Below are positions 33,447-43,321 of a stretch of 49,307 nucleotides of DNA, piece after piece. Origin of the DNA: Gammaproteobacteria bacterium (GTDB lineage: Bacteria > Pseudomonadota > Gammaproteobacteria > Steroidobacterales > Steroidobacteraceae); assembly GCA_028293725.1 (NCBI GenBank), contig JAQGOE010000368.1, positions 1 through 49,307 of the forward strand, given 5' to 3'. The number at the start of each line of letters is the position of its first letter. The first letter of the stretch is position 1. The notes below the pieces were generated by a model. It was not told the origin of the DNA and made no database searches. It saw only the letters and a list, made by a program, of their open reading frames with translations. Made by a program: the position numbers and the translations under genes.

Positions 33447-35096
33447 TCATCCCTGCGTAAATATCGCCGACGCCTTCAGCACCGTAACCCAAACACCCCA
33501 GCCAATCGGAATCCCCACCGCCGCCCACGCAACAACCACGAGCCAGGTAGGGGTCGCTATCGCAGCAGCCGCAGCCCGGGCATCCGCACGCGTGGCGCTC
33601 GGAGTGCTATTGGCCGCATCGAGCTCCGCAAGCTGCACGCGCGACATGTAGTGCTTCTTCGCGACGGGCTGAATCATCAGGTTGCAGACGAAGCCGACAG
33701 CGAGCAGTCCCGCGAGAACGTACATCGTAACGCTATAGACCTCGGCACGCGGGACACCGTGCTCGAGCTGGTACTCACGCACATAGTTAACCAACACCGG
33801 CCCCAACACACCCGCCGTCGCCCACGCCGTCAGCAGTCGACCGTGAATGGCGCTGACCATCCTCGGTCCGAACAGGTCCGCCAGATAGGCAGGTACCGTC
33901 GCGAAACCGCCGCCGTACATCGAAAGAATCACGCAGAAGAAAACCACGAAAAGACCGAGACTGCCGTCCTCCGCGGTCCACGGTACCGCGGCATACAGCG
34001 CGGCGCCGAAGAGAAAGAACACCATGTAGGTGGCCTGGCGGCCGATCTGGTCCGAGAGCGAGGCCCAGAAAATACGGCCCGCGATGTTGAAAAGGGATAA
34101 CAGGCCGGTGAATCCCGCCGCGGTCGCGGCGATCACACTCAGCTGCGCGGGTGTCAGCTGATCGAATGCCGCCTTCACGCCGATGAGCCGGCCACCGAAG
34201 ACTTCCTGCAACATCGGCGAGGCCATGCCCAGGATGCCGATACCGGCTGTCACATTCAGTGTCAGTACGGTCCAGAGCAGCCAGAATTGCGGCGTGCGCC
34301 AGGCGACGTCAGGATGGACCTGGCCATCGGTGATCAGGGCCTGCCGGCTCGGACCCTTCCAGCCTACCGGCTTCCAGTGGGCCGCCGGGAGCCGGTAACC
34401 GAGCGCCCCCGCCATCATGAACACGAAGTAGGCTGCCGCGAAGACCAGGAACGTCTGCCAGACGCCCACCTGTGTCGATGTGGTGAACAACTTCATGAGC
34501 TGGTCGGCCAGCGGCGCGCCGATCATGGCACCGCCGCCGAAGCCCATGATGGCCAGTCCGGTCGACATGCCGCGGCGGTCGGGGAACCACTTCACCAGGG
34601 TCGAGACCGGCGAGATGTAACCCAGTCCCAGGCCTATGCCACCGATCACGCCCGTACCGAGCCACAACAGCCAGAGCTGGTGGATGATGACGCCGAGGGC
34701 GGCGACCGCGAGGCCTCCGCACCAGCAGACCGCCGCGACGACCCCCGCCTGGCGCGGACCGGCGCGCTCCACCCAACCACCCCAGATGGCAGCCGAAAAC
34801 CCGAGGAATACAAAGAACAGTGTGAAAGTCCACCCCAGCATGGAAATCTTCCAGTCGCAGGTGGTGGCGAAGATCTGCTCGAACACCCCGAGATCCTTGG
34901 GGCAGGCGACGCTGGCCGTGATGCCGACCGCCCGGGACAGGGGCAGCCAGAACACCGAGAAGCCATAGGCCATCCCGATGCAAAGGTGAATGGCCAGGGC
35001 AGCCGGTGGCACGAGCCAGCGGTTGAAACCTGGCCCGGCGATGATGCGTTCCTTGCTTAGAAATCCGGGGGCGGACCCCACTTCCACTGCAGACAT
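33447..35096 (-). CDS. OFA-family MFS transporter (oxalate/formate antiporter-like)
   Basis: This is an inner-membrane transporter of 549 residues from the ATG at 35096, which has GGAG six bases upstream. It has the OFA pattern: AIHLCIGMAYGFSVFWLPLS in helix 1, a large first periplasmic loop with two Cys (ITASVACPKDL...FATTCDWKIS), GIGLGLGYISPVSTLVKWFPDRRGM, and the C-terminal NYVREYQLEHG region. The C-terminal extension ends with an extra hydrophobic helix (TWLVVVAWAAVGIPIGWGVW), making the usual MFS small subunit-like tail. Oxalate, formate or another small monocarboxylate is the likely class of substrate; the specificity cannot be read. NIPSNAP lies upstream on the same strand with 139 bases between. 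Confidence 0.9.
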   Translation of the reverse strand: MSAVEVGSAPGFLSKERIIAGPGFNRWLVPPAALAIHLCIGMAYGFSVFWLPLSRAVGITASVACPKDLGVFEQIFATTCDWKISMLGWTFTLFFVFLGFSAAIWGGWVERAGPRQAGVVAAVCWCGGLAVAALGVIIHQLWLLWLGTGVIGGIGLGLGYISPVSTLVKWFPDRRGMSTGLAIMGFGGGAMIGAPLADQLMKLFTTSTQVGVWQTFLVFAAAYFVFMMAGALGYRLPAAHWKPVGWKGPSRQALITDGQVHPDVAWRTPQFWLLWTVLTLNVTAGIGILGMASPMLQEVFGGRLIGVKAAFDQLTPAQLSVIAATAAGFTGLLSLFNIAGRIFWASLSDQIGRQATYMVFFLFGAALYAAVPWTAEDGSLGLFVVFFCVILSMYGGGFATVPAYLADLFGPRMVSAIHGRLLTAWATAGVLGPVLVNYVREYQLEHGVPRAEVYSVTMYVLAGLLAVGFVCNLMIQPVAKKHYMSRVQLAELDAANSTPSATRADARAAAAAIATPTWLVVVAWAAVGIPIGWGVWVTVLKASAIFTQG

Positions 35097-35235
35097 TCGG
35101 GGCTCCAACGGGTTCTTGAGCGCCTGCACGGCACTGTTGGGCTTAAGTCTGCGAGGAAACCCCTACTGCGGCTGCGACATACGTCCCAGTCGGCATTACT
35201 TATTTCGAACAACCTGGGCGGCCTGTGAAGCCGTA

Positions 35236-35541
35236 CTAGCCGACGGCCTCCAGGAAAGTGCGCTCCTCCCGCAAAACCAGGCGTTTGCTTTGCGAAAACG
35301 CAAAATTCGCTCGAGCCTCCGCATCTGACTTCAAACGGGCCCGGTAGGTCTCATAGGCCGCGAGGCCCTCGAATGAGATCAGCGCCCAGGCCACATCGTT
35401 CGTCCCCTCATGAGGCAGAAAGTAGCCGACCAGGCGGCCCCCGCAGCGGGGAATGATCGTGCTCCAGGTTTCGGCATATTTCTGGAACGCCTCGCGCTGA
35501 AACGGATCGATCTGGTAACGGATGAAGCAAGTGAGGGTCAT
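35236..35541 (-). CDS. NIPSNAP-family protein
   Basis: A small dimeric alpha/beta-barrel (ferredoxin-like) protein of 101 residues: [59 protein letters not shown], then [18 protein letters not shown]. These are family hallmarks. The ATG at 35541 has AGGGAAG about nine bases upstream; the frame stays open further upstream, but that part (including a TRRTALVGL stretch) does not look like the family. The function of bacterial NIPSNAP proteins is not settled; they often accompany small-molecule metabolism genes. It is divergent from slt, and the 176 bases between probably hold both promoters. Confidence 0.85.
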   Translation of the reverse strand: MTLTCFIRYQIDPFQREAFQKYAETWSTIIPRCGGRLVGYFLPHEGTNDVAWALISFEGLAAYETYRARLKSDAEARANFAFSQSKRLVLREERTFLEAVG

Positions 35542-35717
35542 TGAGCTGGACTTCCCTTCGAGAGCCATGGTCACGCTCGTGGCCGCGAGGCCCACCAGCG
35601 CAGTTCTACGTGTTGGCAGCATCACGGCAGCTTGCCCGTGGAAACGCAGCGTCGATTCGTCTGCGATCAAATTGTGATTGTCTGGCGCGAGCACGCCTGC
35701 ATCGTTAACCTGCACAG

Positions 35718-37727
35718 ATGAGATCTGCGATTCGCTCATTACGATTGACTGCTGCAGCCGTAACGCTGGCGCTGCTGTGCGGCACGGCCGCGCACAGTGC
35801 GGGCACCGCGGCCTCTTACGCCGAAACGCGCAAGTCCTTTCAGGACGCTTATGCGCGCGCCACCACGAGTGTAACGGAGGCCGGTGAAGCAGACAGCGAG
35901 AGCCTCAAGAACTACCCGCTCTACCCTTACCTGCAGGCGGCTCGCATTCAGCAGACACTCGGCGGTACGGACGCCACGTTGCTCTCCCAGGCCGACAAGC
36001 GCGCCGGCGACTTCATTGCCGTGTACGGACAACAGCCGGTCACGAGGAGCCTGCGGCGTGCATGGCTCGACAGTCTGGCGCGACGCTCACAGTGGACTCA
36101 GTTCCTCGCCGCCTATCGTGACGCTGGCGCGAGCGACGCGACACGTTGCGAGAGTTTCAACGCACGCATTGAGCTTGGTAAAACCGACGGCCTCGCCGCG
36201 GACATTGCCAAAGAATGGCTCACCCCGCGAAGCCTTCCGGAATGCGACCACCCGTTCGCGTGGTTGAAACAGAACGGAGCCCTGACCACCGCGCTCATGG
36301 AAGAGCGGGTCCACCTGGCGCTGGACAACAACAATGCAGCGTTCGCACGCCAGATCATCGAGCAGCTGCCACCCGACCGCGCCGCCGCGCTCTTTCAATG
36401 GGCGGGACTCCTGGAGAGCCCGTTGCGAAGCGTTGACGCCCTCATCGCATCGCCGAGCACTCCGGTGAACGAGCTCGCGCTGCTGGCAGGCTGGAAGCGC
36501 CTCACCCGCATGGACCCCGACGCCGCGAAAGAACGCTATACGAAGTTCGTGAACGCGCGCGGCTTGAGCCATGAGAGTGCGAGCCCCTACGCCCTGGCCC
36601 TTGCGCTGGCGCTCGCCTGGGCCCGCGATCCCGCGGCGCTCGAGTATTTCGATCTGGTGGCAGCCTCCGACTTCGATGACCCTGCTCTCGAGTGGTGGGC
36701 CCGCGCCGCGCTTTGGGCGAAGAACTGGAAACTGGCGGCGCACGCGATCGCTGCCATGACGGAGACGAACCGACAGACGGCGCGCTGGCGCTACTGGGCG
36801 GCTCGCACGAGAGAAGAATCACACGACGAGCAAGCCGCTCAGCCGATCTACGAATCCCTGCTGGCGGACGACAACTACTATTCGGGCATGGCTGCGGCCC
36901 ACTTGAGCCGCCTCATGACCCCGCATCCGCAGAGTGTGCCTGTGAACACCGACCTTCTCGGGACGCTGCAGAAGGTGCCGGCGCTCGAGCGCGCACGGGA
37001 GCTCTTCCTATGTGGCATGCGGCCCGAAGCCATGGCGGAATGGCAGTTTGGTTCCGAGGCGTTGCCCGCCGAAGCCCGCACGCAATCCATCCGGCTCGCG
37101 GCCGAGTGGGGTTGGTATGACCAGGCGGTCACGGTCGCCACGGCACAACATGTTTTTAACGACTACACACTCCTCTACCCCCGGCCGTACGATGCCGAGG
37201 TCAACGCCGCCGCGCACCTCGCGCAGTTGGCTCCGGAAATCGTTTACGGCGTCGTCCGGCAGGAAAGCCTCTATCGCATTGACGCGGTCTCGAACGCGGG
37301 CGCGCGCGGCCTGATGCAGTTACAACCGGCCACGGCACGCAGCACGGCCCGTTACTACAAGCGTCCCACGCCCGCACTGACCGACCTGTTCGATCCATAT
37401 ATCAACACGGCGCTGGGTGCCGCGCGCCTGCGCATGTTGCTGGACGAGTTCGATGATCAGATTCCCGTAGCTCTCGCCGGTTACAACGCGGGACCCAATG
37501 CCGTCATGCGTTGGCTACCACAGGAGCCGCTCGACTCCGACATCTGGATCGAGAACATTCCCTACAACGAGACGCGGGGCTACGTGCAACGCATCCTGTG
37601 GCACAGCCTCATGTTCACCTGGCTGCGCACCCAGGGGCACGCGCAGCAAACCCAATCCTGGCTCACCCCCATCCGCCCGCTACGCCGCGGCGAGCAGACC
37701 GACCGCATCGCCAATTCGGACCGATAG
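35718..37727 (+). CDS. slt: Slt70-type soluble lytic murein transglycosylase
   Basis: The enzyme cuts peptidoglycan glycan strands to 1,6-anhydro products in the periplasm. A signal peptide ([20 protein letters not shown]) is followed by about 450 residues of alpha-helical repeats (the U-shaped ring of Slt70, for example [13 protein letters not shown] and [11 protein letters not shown]), and a C-terminal catalytic domain: [20 protein letters not shown] with catalytic Glu516, [20 protein letters not shown], and [17 protein letters not shown]. At 669 residues the length is normal for Slt70. No ribosome site stands out before the ATG. A ROK kinase follows after 14 bases and may be co-transcribed; a link to recycling of released sugars is possible but unproven. 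Confidence 0.94.
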   Translation: MRSAIRSLRLTAAAVTLALLCGTAAHSAGTAASYAETRKSFQDAYARATTSVTEAGEADSESLKNYPLYPYLQAARIQQTLGGTDATLLSQADKRAGDFIAVYGQQPVTRSLRRAWLDSLARRSQWTQFLAAYRDAGASDATRCESFNARIELGKTDGLAADIAKEWLTPRSLPECDHPFAWLKQNGALTTALMEERVHLALDNNNAAFARQIIEQLPPDRAAALFQWAGLLESPLRSVDALIASPSTPVNELALLAGWKRLTRMDPDAAKERYTKFVNARGLSHESASPYALALALALAWARDPAALEYFDLVAASDFDDPALEWWARAALWAKNWKLAAHAIAAMTETNRQTARWRYWAARTREESHDEQAAQPIYESLLADDNYYSGMAAAHLSRLMTPHPQSVPVNTDLLGTLQKVPALERARELFLCGMRPEAMAEWQFGSEALPAEARTQSIRLAAEWGWYDQAVTVATAQHVFNDYTLLYPRPYDAEVNAAAHLAQLAPEIVYGVVRQESLYRIDAVSNAGARGLMQLQPATARSTARYYKRPTPALTDLFDPYINTALGAARLRMLLDEFDDQIPVALAGYNAGPNAVMRWLPQEPLDSDIWIENIPYNETRGYVQRILWHSLMFTWLRTQGHAQQTQSWLTPIRPLRRGEQTDRIANSDR

Positions 37728-37741
37728 CTTAAACTCCAACC

Positions 37742-38641
37742 ATGTCAGCCACGCTGCTCGCCGGAGTCGAGTTGGGCGGTACCAAATGCGTTTGCATACT
37801 GGGTACCGGTCCTGACAACATTCGCGCTCGAGTCACCATCCCTACGCTCGATCCCGACACCACCCTCGACTCGATCGCGGCGGTCATTCAGAAGTGGCGC
37901 GAGCAACCGGGGCCACCGGTTGCCCTAGGCGTGGCCTCTTTCGGGCCGATCGATTTACGTCGTGACTCGCCGACCTACGGCTGCATGGGGGCCACCCCGA
38001 AACGAGGCTGGGCCAATGCGGATATCGCGGGATACTTCACGCGGCGATTCGCGTTACCGGTGGGGATTACAACGGATGTCATCGGTGCGGCGCTGGCAGA
38101 GGGCCGCTGGGGTGATGCGCAGGGACTGAGCGACTACGCGTACATCACCGTTGGAACCGGCATCGGTGCCGGGCTCATCGTAGCGGGCCAGTCCGTCTTT
38201 GGATGCCATCATCCAGAGGTCGGCCACGTGCGGATCGTGCGTGCTCGCGGCGACACCTGGCCGGGCAACTGCCCTTTCCATGGCGACTGCATCGAAGGGC
38301 TGGCCTCCGGCCCTGCCATTGAGGCCCGAAGCGGCAAGCCAGCGGGCTCTCTCGAGTCAGACAGCCCGGTGTGGGAGACCGTCGTACACGCTCTCGCGCA
38401 ACTGAATCATCTTCTGGTGGTGACGGCCGCGCCACAGCGCATCCTGATGGGTGGCGGCGTGATGGGCGCCCAACCCCATCTTTTCCCCCGAATCCGTCGA
38501 GCGGTCCTGGAGAGCCTGAACGGATATCTGCACATTCCGCAGGTCCTGAACGACATCGACCGCTTCATCGCCGCTCCTGGCCTTGGCACGCTCGCGGGGC
38601 CGCTAGGCGCGCTCGCCATCGCCGGGACAATTGAACGTTAA
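37742..38641 (+). CDS. ROK-family sugar kinase, probably fructokinase
   Basis: The cytoplasmic enzyme phosphorylates a hexose with ATP. Visible motifs are ELGGTKCVCILG (phosphate loop), GVASFGPIDL, TDVIGAALAEGRWG, TVGTGIGAGLIV (adenosine region), and the zinc-binding module HHPEVGHVRI...CPFHGDCIEGLASGPAI, with His, Cys, His and Cys ligands. ROK proteins of this compact type (299 residues, no helix-turn-helix) with the CPFHG.C.EGL motif are mostly fructokinases (ScrK/YdhR-like). The gene lies 14 bases after slt and 115 bases before folD. No sugar transporter or regulator is adjacent, so specificity rests on motif similarity alone. Confidence 0.9.
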   Translation: MSATLLAGVELGGTKCVCILGTGPDNIRARVTIPTLDPDTTLDSIAAVIQKWREQPGPPVALGVASFGPIDLRRDSPTYGCMGATPKRGWANADIAGYFTRRFALPVGITTDVIGAALAEGRWGDAQGLSDYAYITVGTGIGAGLIVAGQSVFGCHHPEVGHVRIVRARGDTWPGNCPFHGDCIEGLASGPAIEARSGKPAGSLESDSPVWETVVHALAQLNHLLVVTAAPQRILMGGGVMGAQPHLFPRIRRAVLESLNGYLHIPQVLNDIDRFIAAPGLGTLAGPLGALAIAGTIER

Positions 38642-38756
38642 ACGCCAGTTCGCGCGCTTACCGAACAAGGGGACCGCCACGAGCCTCTTATGCGGGCCTT
38701 TGATGGTAATCTTTTAGCGTCAGCCACCCGCGATTTGAATTCGGAACCCAATAGAA

Positions 38757-39662
38757 ATGCCCGCAAAGATTATTGATGGTAAGCAGGTTGCCGCGAGTAT
38801 CCGCCTGGAGTGCAAGGCGCGCGTGGCAGAACTGCGCGACCGTACGGGAGTGATTCCCGGACTTGCGGTCATCCTGGTCGGCAACAACCCGGCGTCTGCG
38901 GTGTACGTCGGCAGCAAGATCAAAGCGTGCGCCGAAGTGGGCATCCGCTCTTTCAAGAAGCAGTACCCGGCGGATATCGACGCCGAGACGCTCATCGCGA
39001 CGATCGAAGAGCTGAACCGTGACCCGAACGTGCACGGCATCCTGGTCCAGCTACCGCTCCCCGATCACATCGACATGCGCCGAGTGTTGAAGACCATCGA
39101 CGCGGCGAAAGACGTCGACGGCTTCCACCTCTACAACGTTGGCGGACTCGTCGTGGGCGACACGGTTTTCCCGCCTTGCACGCCCTATGGCGTCGTGAAG
39201 TTGCTCGAGCACGAACATATCGAGGTCGAGGGTCGCAACGTCGTCGTCGTGGGCGCCAGCAACATCGTCGGCAAACCCATGGCACTCATGCTCATGCAGC
39301 GTGAGGCGACGGTAAGCGTCTGCCACGTCAAGACGCGCGATCTCGCGCAATACACGATCCTCGCCGACATCCTCGTCGTGGCTGCCGGTAAGCCCAACCT
39401 CATCCTGCCGCAGATGGTGAAGCACGGCGCGGTAGTGATCGACGTGGGCATCAACCGCCTTCCCGACGGACGGCTCGTGGGTGATGTTGATTTCGAAGGC
39501 GTACGACAGAAGGCGTCCTACATCACGCCCGTACCTGGCGGCGTAGGACCCATGACGGTCACAATGCTGTTGTTCAACACGATCAACTCCGCCGAACGTA
39601 CGGCGAACAAAATCGCGGGTTCCAAGGCCAAGGAACAGGAGTCCGTGGACGTCGAGGGATGA
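38757..39662 (+). CDS. folD: Bifunctional methylenetetrahydrofolate dehydrogenase/cyclohydrolase FolD
   Basis: FolD interconverts 5,10-methylene-, 5,10-methenyl- and 10-formyl-tetrahydrofolate in the cytoplasm. The 301-residue protein begins AKIIDGKQVAASIR and has the catalytic YVGSKIKACAEVGI motif (Tyr50, Lys54), HGILVQLPLPDHID, the NADP loop VVVGASNIVGKPMALMLM and TPVPGGVGPMTVTMLL, all canonical. It extends about 15 residues past the usual end (AGSKAKEQESVDVEG). The next small gene overlaps its stop by four bases. This is a housekeeping gene with no sign of transfer. Confidence 0.97.
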   Translation: MPAKIIDGKQVAASIRLECKARVAELRDRTGVIPGLAVILVGNNPASAVYVGSKIKACAEVGIRSFKKQYPADIDAETLIATIEELNRDPNVHGILVQLPLPDHIDMRRVLKTIDAAKDVDGFHLYNVGGLVVGDTVFPPCTPYGVVKLLEHEHIEVEGRNVVVVGASNIVGKPMALMLMQREATVSVCHVKTRDLAQYTILADILVVAAGKPNLILPQMVKHGAVVIDVGINRLPDGRLVGDVDFEGVRQKASYITPVPGGVGPMTVTMLLFNTINSAERTANKIAGSKAKEQESVDVEG

Positions 39663-39988
39663 AGTCGAGCCACGGGACCTTCGCGGCGATCGTCTGGATC
39701 GTCGCCGGAGCCCTGCTATACAACATCGAGCCCGAAACGAGATTGTTCTCGTGGCAGACGCCCGTCTACTTCGTAGTGGGCATGTTTGCCGCGGCCGCCC
39801 TCTTCGGGAACCTGTCGTACGCAACCGTGCGTGGAGTCACCCACGCGCTCGTGAGCATGAAGATCGTCACGGCGCCGACCCGTCGTGCCGCGATCGGACT
39901 CACGGTGACGGGTTGCATTCTGTTCGCGTTGGAAGCCGTCCTGATCTACGTGATCGCGCGCTGGACGGTGCGCGTGATGTTCTACTGA
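39659..39988 (+). CDS. Small hypothetical inner-membrane protein
   Basis: I do not recognise a family. The 109-residue product has three hydrophobic segments (AAIVWIVAGALLYNIE, PVYFVVGMFAAAALFGNLSY, AAIGLTVTGCILFALEAVLIYVI in part) separated by short basic loops (TAPTRR), so an inner-membrane protein with a cytoplasmic loop after the second helix is likely. The ATG overlaps the folD stop (ATGA), which supports real, coupled translation. The last seven bases overlap the end of the convergent LeuD-like gene. Confidence 0.7.
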   Translation: MKSSHGTFAAIVWIVAGALLYNIEPETRLFSWQTPVYFVVGMFAAAALFGNLSYATVRGVTHALVSMKIVTAPTRRAAIGLTVTGCILFALEAVLIYVIARWTVRVMFY

Positions 39989-40488
39989 GGCGCGTTGGCT
40001 TTCAGGTAGTTCGAGAGCCCACCCAGCTCGAGAATCTTGCGAACTGAAGGCGGAATCTGCGCGAAAGAATACTCCTGCCCTGCGTGCGCGATCTTTCCCG
40101 CCGCCAGATCGATGCTGATCTGCTCGCCCTCTTTCACCGCTGCGTACAACTCGGGGCTCTCGACGATAGTGAGACCGTCGTTGATGGCGTTACGGTAGAA
40201 CGTGCGAGCAAATGACGCGGCCACCACTGCCTTGATCCCGAGTCCCTTGATGGCGGTCGAGGCCTGCTCGCGCGCGCTGCCACAGCCGAAATTCCGGCCG
40301 GCCACGAAAATGTCGTACTCGCGCAGCTTCGCCGGAAAACCCTCTCCAAGCATCTCGAAAGCATGCTTCGCCAGTTCGTCGGGCTCGATGTAGATGAGAT
40401 AACGGCCGGCGATGATGATGTCCGAATTGACGTTGTCGCCAAATTTGTAGACCCGGCCGCTGATTGTCGACTGCATCGTGGCTCCCAT
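39982..40488 (-). CDS. LeuD/aconitase-family hydratase small (swivel) subunit
   Basis: This is the swivel domain of an isopropylmalate-isomerase-type enzyme, working with the large subunit encoded just upstream. The 168-residue protein shows FGDNVNSDIIIAGRYL, AGRNFGCGSAREQAS (the substrate-recognition loop) and ASFARTFYRNAINDG. These match the compact archaeal-type LeuD/HACN/dimethylmalate dehydratase small subunits rather than the 200-residue E. coli LeuD. The start overlaps the large-subunit stop by one base (TGATG); the Met at codon 5 (40476) has GGGAG six bases upstream and may be the real start. With no leuA or leuB nearby and an MFS transporter upstream, a catabolic role on a leucine-unrelated dicarboxylic acid is as likely as leucine synthesis. 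Confidence 0.88.
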   Translation of the reverse strand: MGATMQSTISGRVYKFGDNVNSDIIIAGRYLIYIEPDELAKHAFEMLGEGFPAKLREYDIFVAGRNFGCGSAREQASTAIKGLGIKAVVAASFARTFYRNAINDGLTIVESPELYAAVKEGEQISIDLAAGKIAHAGQEYSFAQIPPSVRKILELGGLSNYLKANAPQ

Positions 40489-41747
40489 CAGAAAAACTCG
40501 CGCGGATCGGCGATCGTGCCCTTGATGGCCGAAGCCGCCAGGGTCGCCGGGCTGGAAAGATAGATGCTGGATTTACTGCTGCCCATGCGGCCCACGAAGT
40601 TGCGGTTCGCGGTCGACAAGGACACCTCTCCATCGGCCATCGTGCCGCCATCACCGGCGCAGGCGCTGCACCCGGGATTCGTCACCAGCGCGCCACTCTC
40701 GATCAACGTCTGCAACACACCAGACTTCATCGCTTCCAACATGATCTGCTTCGACCCCGGCGTCACGAGCAGGCGGACTCGCGGGTCGACGCGGCGCCCC
40801 GCGAGGATCTTCGCGGCCACCACGAGGTCCTCGTACTTACCATTCGCACAGGACCCCAGGAAGGCCTGATCGATACGCGTGCCGACCACTTCGCCGATAG
40901 GCTTGGTGTTCTCGACCTGGTGCGGGCAGGCCACCATCGGCTCGAGGTCCGACAGGGTAACGGTGATCTCCTGCTCGTAGCTCGCGTCCGCGTCGGCGTA
41001 AACCGGCTTGTACTGGCTGAAGTCCTTGAGGCGTCCTTCGAGGTATTGCGCCGTTTTGGCGTCGGGCGGCACGAACACGCACTTCGAGCCCATCTCCATC
41101 GCCAGATTGGCGACCGTCATGCGCTCTGAAATGCTCATGTCGGGCATGGCATCGCCATAGAATTCCGCCGACTTGTAGCCGCAACCGTCGGCGCCGAGCT
41201 TGCCGATCAAATACAACATCAGGTCCTTCGCACTCACCCCGGGATTGAACTTCCCGTTGAGAACGAACTTGATGGTGGTGGGCACCTTCATCCACAGCTT
41301 TCCGGTTACCCAGACCGAGGTCACCTCGGTGTAGCCGATTCCCGTACCCAACGCCCCGAGCGCGCCATAGATGGTGCAATGGGAGTCGGTGCCGACCACC
41401 AGGTCGCCCGGCTTGATGTGGCCGTTCTCCATCAACACCAGGTGCGCGATACCGGCATCGACGTCGTAGAACTTCTTGATGCCGTACTCGCGCGCGAAAT
41501 TGCGCGAGGTCTGCTGGTCCTTGGCGTATTTCTCGGTCTTGGCGGGGGAAACGTGATCGAGCACGATGGCGAGGCGCTCGGGATCGTAGAGCTTGGTAGC
41601 GCCGATGCGCTTCATGACAGCGACCGACCGCCAGGTCGCGGTGTGGCTCATCACGACATCCGGATAGGCGTCGACGATTTCGCCGGGCGACAGGCGTGTC
41701 GCTCCCGACTTGGTGGCAAGAATCTTTTCAGCGATCGTCTGACCCAT
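40488..41747 (-). CDS. LeuC/aconitase-family hydratase large subunit, [4Fe-4S] type
   Basis: The large subunit catalyses dehydration/rehydration of a hydroxy-dicarboxylic acid. The 419-residue protein has VGTDSHCTIYGALGALGTGIG, and all three cluster cysteines: one in LGSCANGKYEDL and two in TNPGCSACAG. The substrate loop NRNFVGRMG is present. This is the short LeuC2/HACN type. The ATG has GGAG six bases upstream. The small subunit follows with a one-base overlap; the AAHS-type MFS transporter gene ends 34 bases upstream. Candidates are isopropylmalate, dimethylmalate, or citramalate-like substrates; the sequence alone does not decide. Confidence 0.9.
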   Translation of the reverse strand: MGQTIAEKILATKSGATRLSPGEIVDAYPDVVMSHTATWRSVAVMKRIGATKLYDPERLAIVLDHVSPAKTEKYAKDQQTSRNFAREYGIKKFYDVDAGIAHLVLMENGHIKPGDLVVGTDSHCTIYGALGALGTGIGYTEVTSVWVTGKLWMKVPTTIKFVLNGKFNPGVSAKDLMLYLIGKLGADGCGYKSAEFYGDAMPDMSISERMTVANLAMEMGSKCVFVPPDAKTAQYLEGRLKDFSQYKPVYADADASYEQEITVTLSDLEPMVACPHQVENTKPIGEVVGTRIDQAFLGSCANGKYEDLVVAAKILAGRRVDPRVRLLVTPGSKQIMLEAMKSGVLQTLIESGALVTNPGCSACAGDGGTMADGEVSLSTANRNFVGRMGSSKSSIYLSSPATLAASAIKGTIADPREFF

Positions 41748-41781
41748 CTACTTCTCCATCAATAAAAACGCCGCACGCCGC

Positions 41782-43149
41782 TCACGTCGGTTGGCCCACA
41801 GCGAACTTCGCCGGCGTGTCAGCCTTCTTGTGATAGTTCGCCTTGTAGAGGACGGTGACGGCGATCGAGGCCACGGTGCCCAGCGCTAGCGGCAAAGTGG
41901 CCCAATAGAACAAGGTGCTCATGGACATGTGTTGGCCGACGAGCACGCCGACGATGGCGGGTCCGATCGCGCCGCCGGCGCGCGCGAACAGCATGAACCA
42001 ACCCACCCCGAAGGCACGCGCCGAAGTGGGATACACGCTGCTCACACACGAGACCTGCGCGAAGTGCAGGCCGAGGATGCAGAAACCCGCCATGGAGACC
42101 AGCACCGACACCATCAGGTCGCCATGACCGGGCAGCCCGAGGCTGGCAATCACGGGGATGCTGAGAATGTAGAGAATCGTACAGGGCACCATGCCGAGAC
42201 GGTCGAGCGGCCGCGCGATAACCCAGCCGCCGAGCGTCCCCAGGAACTGGAACAACACGACCAGGTGCGCCGCCCGAGCGAAGGGCACGCCCGTATCCGT
42301 CATCAGGGTGGGCAGCCAGGTATTGAACGAATGGAACACCATCTGCGCCACGAAAGCGCCGAACCACAGCAGCGGCGTGAGAATCGCGAGCTTGCCGGTG
42401 AACAACTGCCCCACCGAGGACGCCGTGGAGGCAGCCTCGCCGCTCAGGACGTACTGGGCTTCCGCGGGAACCTCCAATTTCGGATCGAGACGCCGCAGCA
42501 GACGGCCCAACTCACCGTGGCGCGCGCTCTGCAGGCACAGGAACTTCGGTGTTTCGGGCAGGAACAGGTACACCGCCAGCGCGAGCACCACGGGAACCGC
42601 GCCACCAATGAAAAACAAACTCTGCCAACCGTGATTGGCGAGGATTGCGGGAGCCACCAGGCCCGGCAGGCCCGACCCGATGGTGGTCCCGGAGAACACG
42701 ATGGTGACAAACGTGGCTCGCAGCCGGCGGGGCGCAAACTCGTTGACCGCCGCGACGGTGACCGCAAGCGCGCCCGACATCCCGATCCCCGCAACGAAGC
42801 GCGTGATCACGAGAGGAACGAGCGAGGTGCAGTAACCGGAGACGACGCCGAAGATGCCGATCATCAGCACGGCCACGATCATGGAGCTGCGACGTCCTAT
42901 TCGGTCACCGAGTGTCCCGAACAGGAAGGGGCCGACGAGGCCGGCGACGAGACTGGAGCTGAAGAGCGGGCCGAGCGCGGCGCGATTGAGATGCCACGCT
43001 TTGACAATCCCGGGAGCCGCGAACGCGATCACCGAGATGTTGTATCCATCGGCGAGCGTTACCAGGGTGCACAGGAAGATCACACCCAGCAGGAAACGGC
43101 TCACCGGCTGTCGATCGACAATTTGCGTTACGTCGAGAATCTGTGCCAT
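41782..43149 (-). CDS. AAHS-type MFS transporter (aromatic/organic acid:H+ symporter-like)
   Basis: This is an inner-membrane importer of 455 residues from the ATG at 43149, with GGGAG ten bases upstream. The AAHS signature in helix 1 is LCTLVTLADGYNISVIAFAA (the DGxD-type motif here reads DGYN), then FGTLGDRIGRRSSMI (motif A), GIGMSGALAVTVAAVNEFAP, and RRLRATFVTIVFSGTTIGSG. Twelve helices are apparent. The replacement of the second motif aspartate by Asn is notable, since the DGxD aspartates of PcaK matter for transport. Its place before the LeuC/LeuD-like pair suggests uptake of the acid they use. A hairpin at 43260-43292 separates it from the TonB receptor gene upstream. Confidence 0.88.
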   Translation of the reverse strand: MAQILDVTQIVDRQPVSRFLLGVIFLCTLVTLADGYNISVIAFAAPGIVKAWHLNRAALGPLFSSSLVAGLVGPFLFGTLGDRIGRRSSMIVAVLMIGIFGVVSGYCTSLVPLVITRFVAGIGMSGALAVTVAAVNEFAPRRLRATFVTIVFSGTTIGSGLPGLVAPAILANHGWQSLFFIGGAVPVVLALAVYLFLPETPKFLCLQSARHGELGRLLRRLDPKLEVPAEAQYVLSGEAASTASSVGQLFTGKLAILTPLLWFGAFVAQMVFHSFNTWLPTLMTDTGVPFARAAHLVVLFQFLGTLGGWVIARPLDRLGMVPCTILYILSIPVIASLGLPGHGDLMVSVLVSMAGFCILGLHFAQVSCVSSVYPTSARAFGVGWFMLFARAGGAIGPAIVGVLVGQHMSMSTLFYWATLPLALGTVASIAVTVLYKANYHKKADTPAKFAVGQPT

Positions 43150-43259
43150 GAAACCGCCGCTCCCTAGGTGGGCGGGGCGCCGATGCGCCCGCCGAGGCCC
43201 GAACGCCCCTTGGCGCGATGGTGCTCGCCGCGAGTCATAAAAGTCCAATAGCGAAACAG

Positions 43260-43292
43260 CCCCAGGGCATAGCGAGCGTCTATGCCCTGGGG
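43260..43292 (-). terminator. Strong hairpin, probable terminator after the TonB receptor gene
   Basis: Perfect 13-base arms (CCCCAGGGCATAG and CTATGCCCTGGGG) flank a 7-base loop. It lies 30 bases beyond the receptor stop codon (43322). In the leftward direction the hairpin is followed by CTGTTTCGC, a weak T-run, so termination may be partial. Confidence 0.7.
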
Positions 43293-43321
43293 TCTCTCAT
43301 CCGCCGGGCTATGCGCCCCAA

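Noticed and set aside
39982..41747. Calling the LeuC/LeuD-like pair part of leucine biosynthesis
   Set aside because: No leuA or leuB is nearby, and the pair sits behind an organic-acid transporter gene; the short archaeal-type subunits act on several substrates.
41929..43167. A 412-codon plus-strand frame across the AAHS transporter gene
   Set aside because: It is a hydrophilic antisense shadow of a membrane protein gene.
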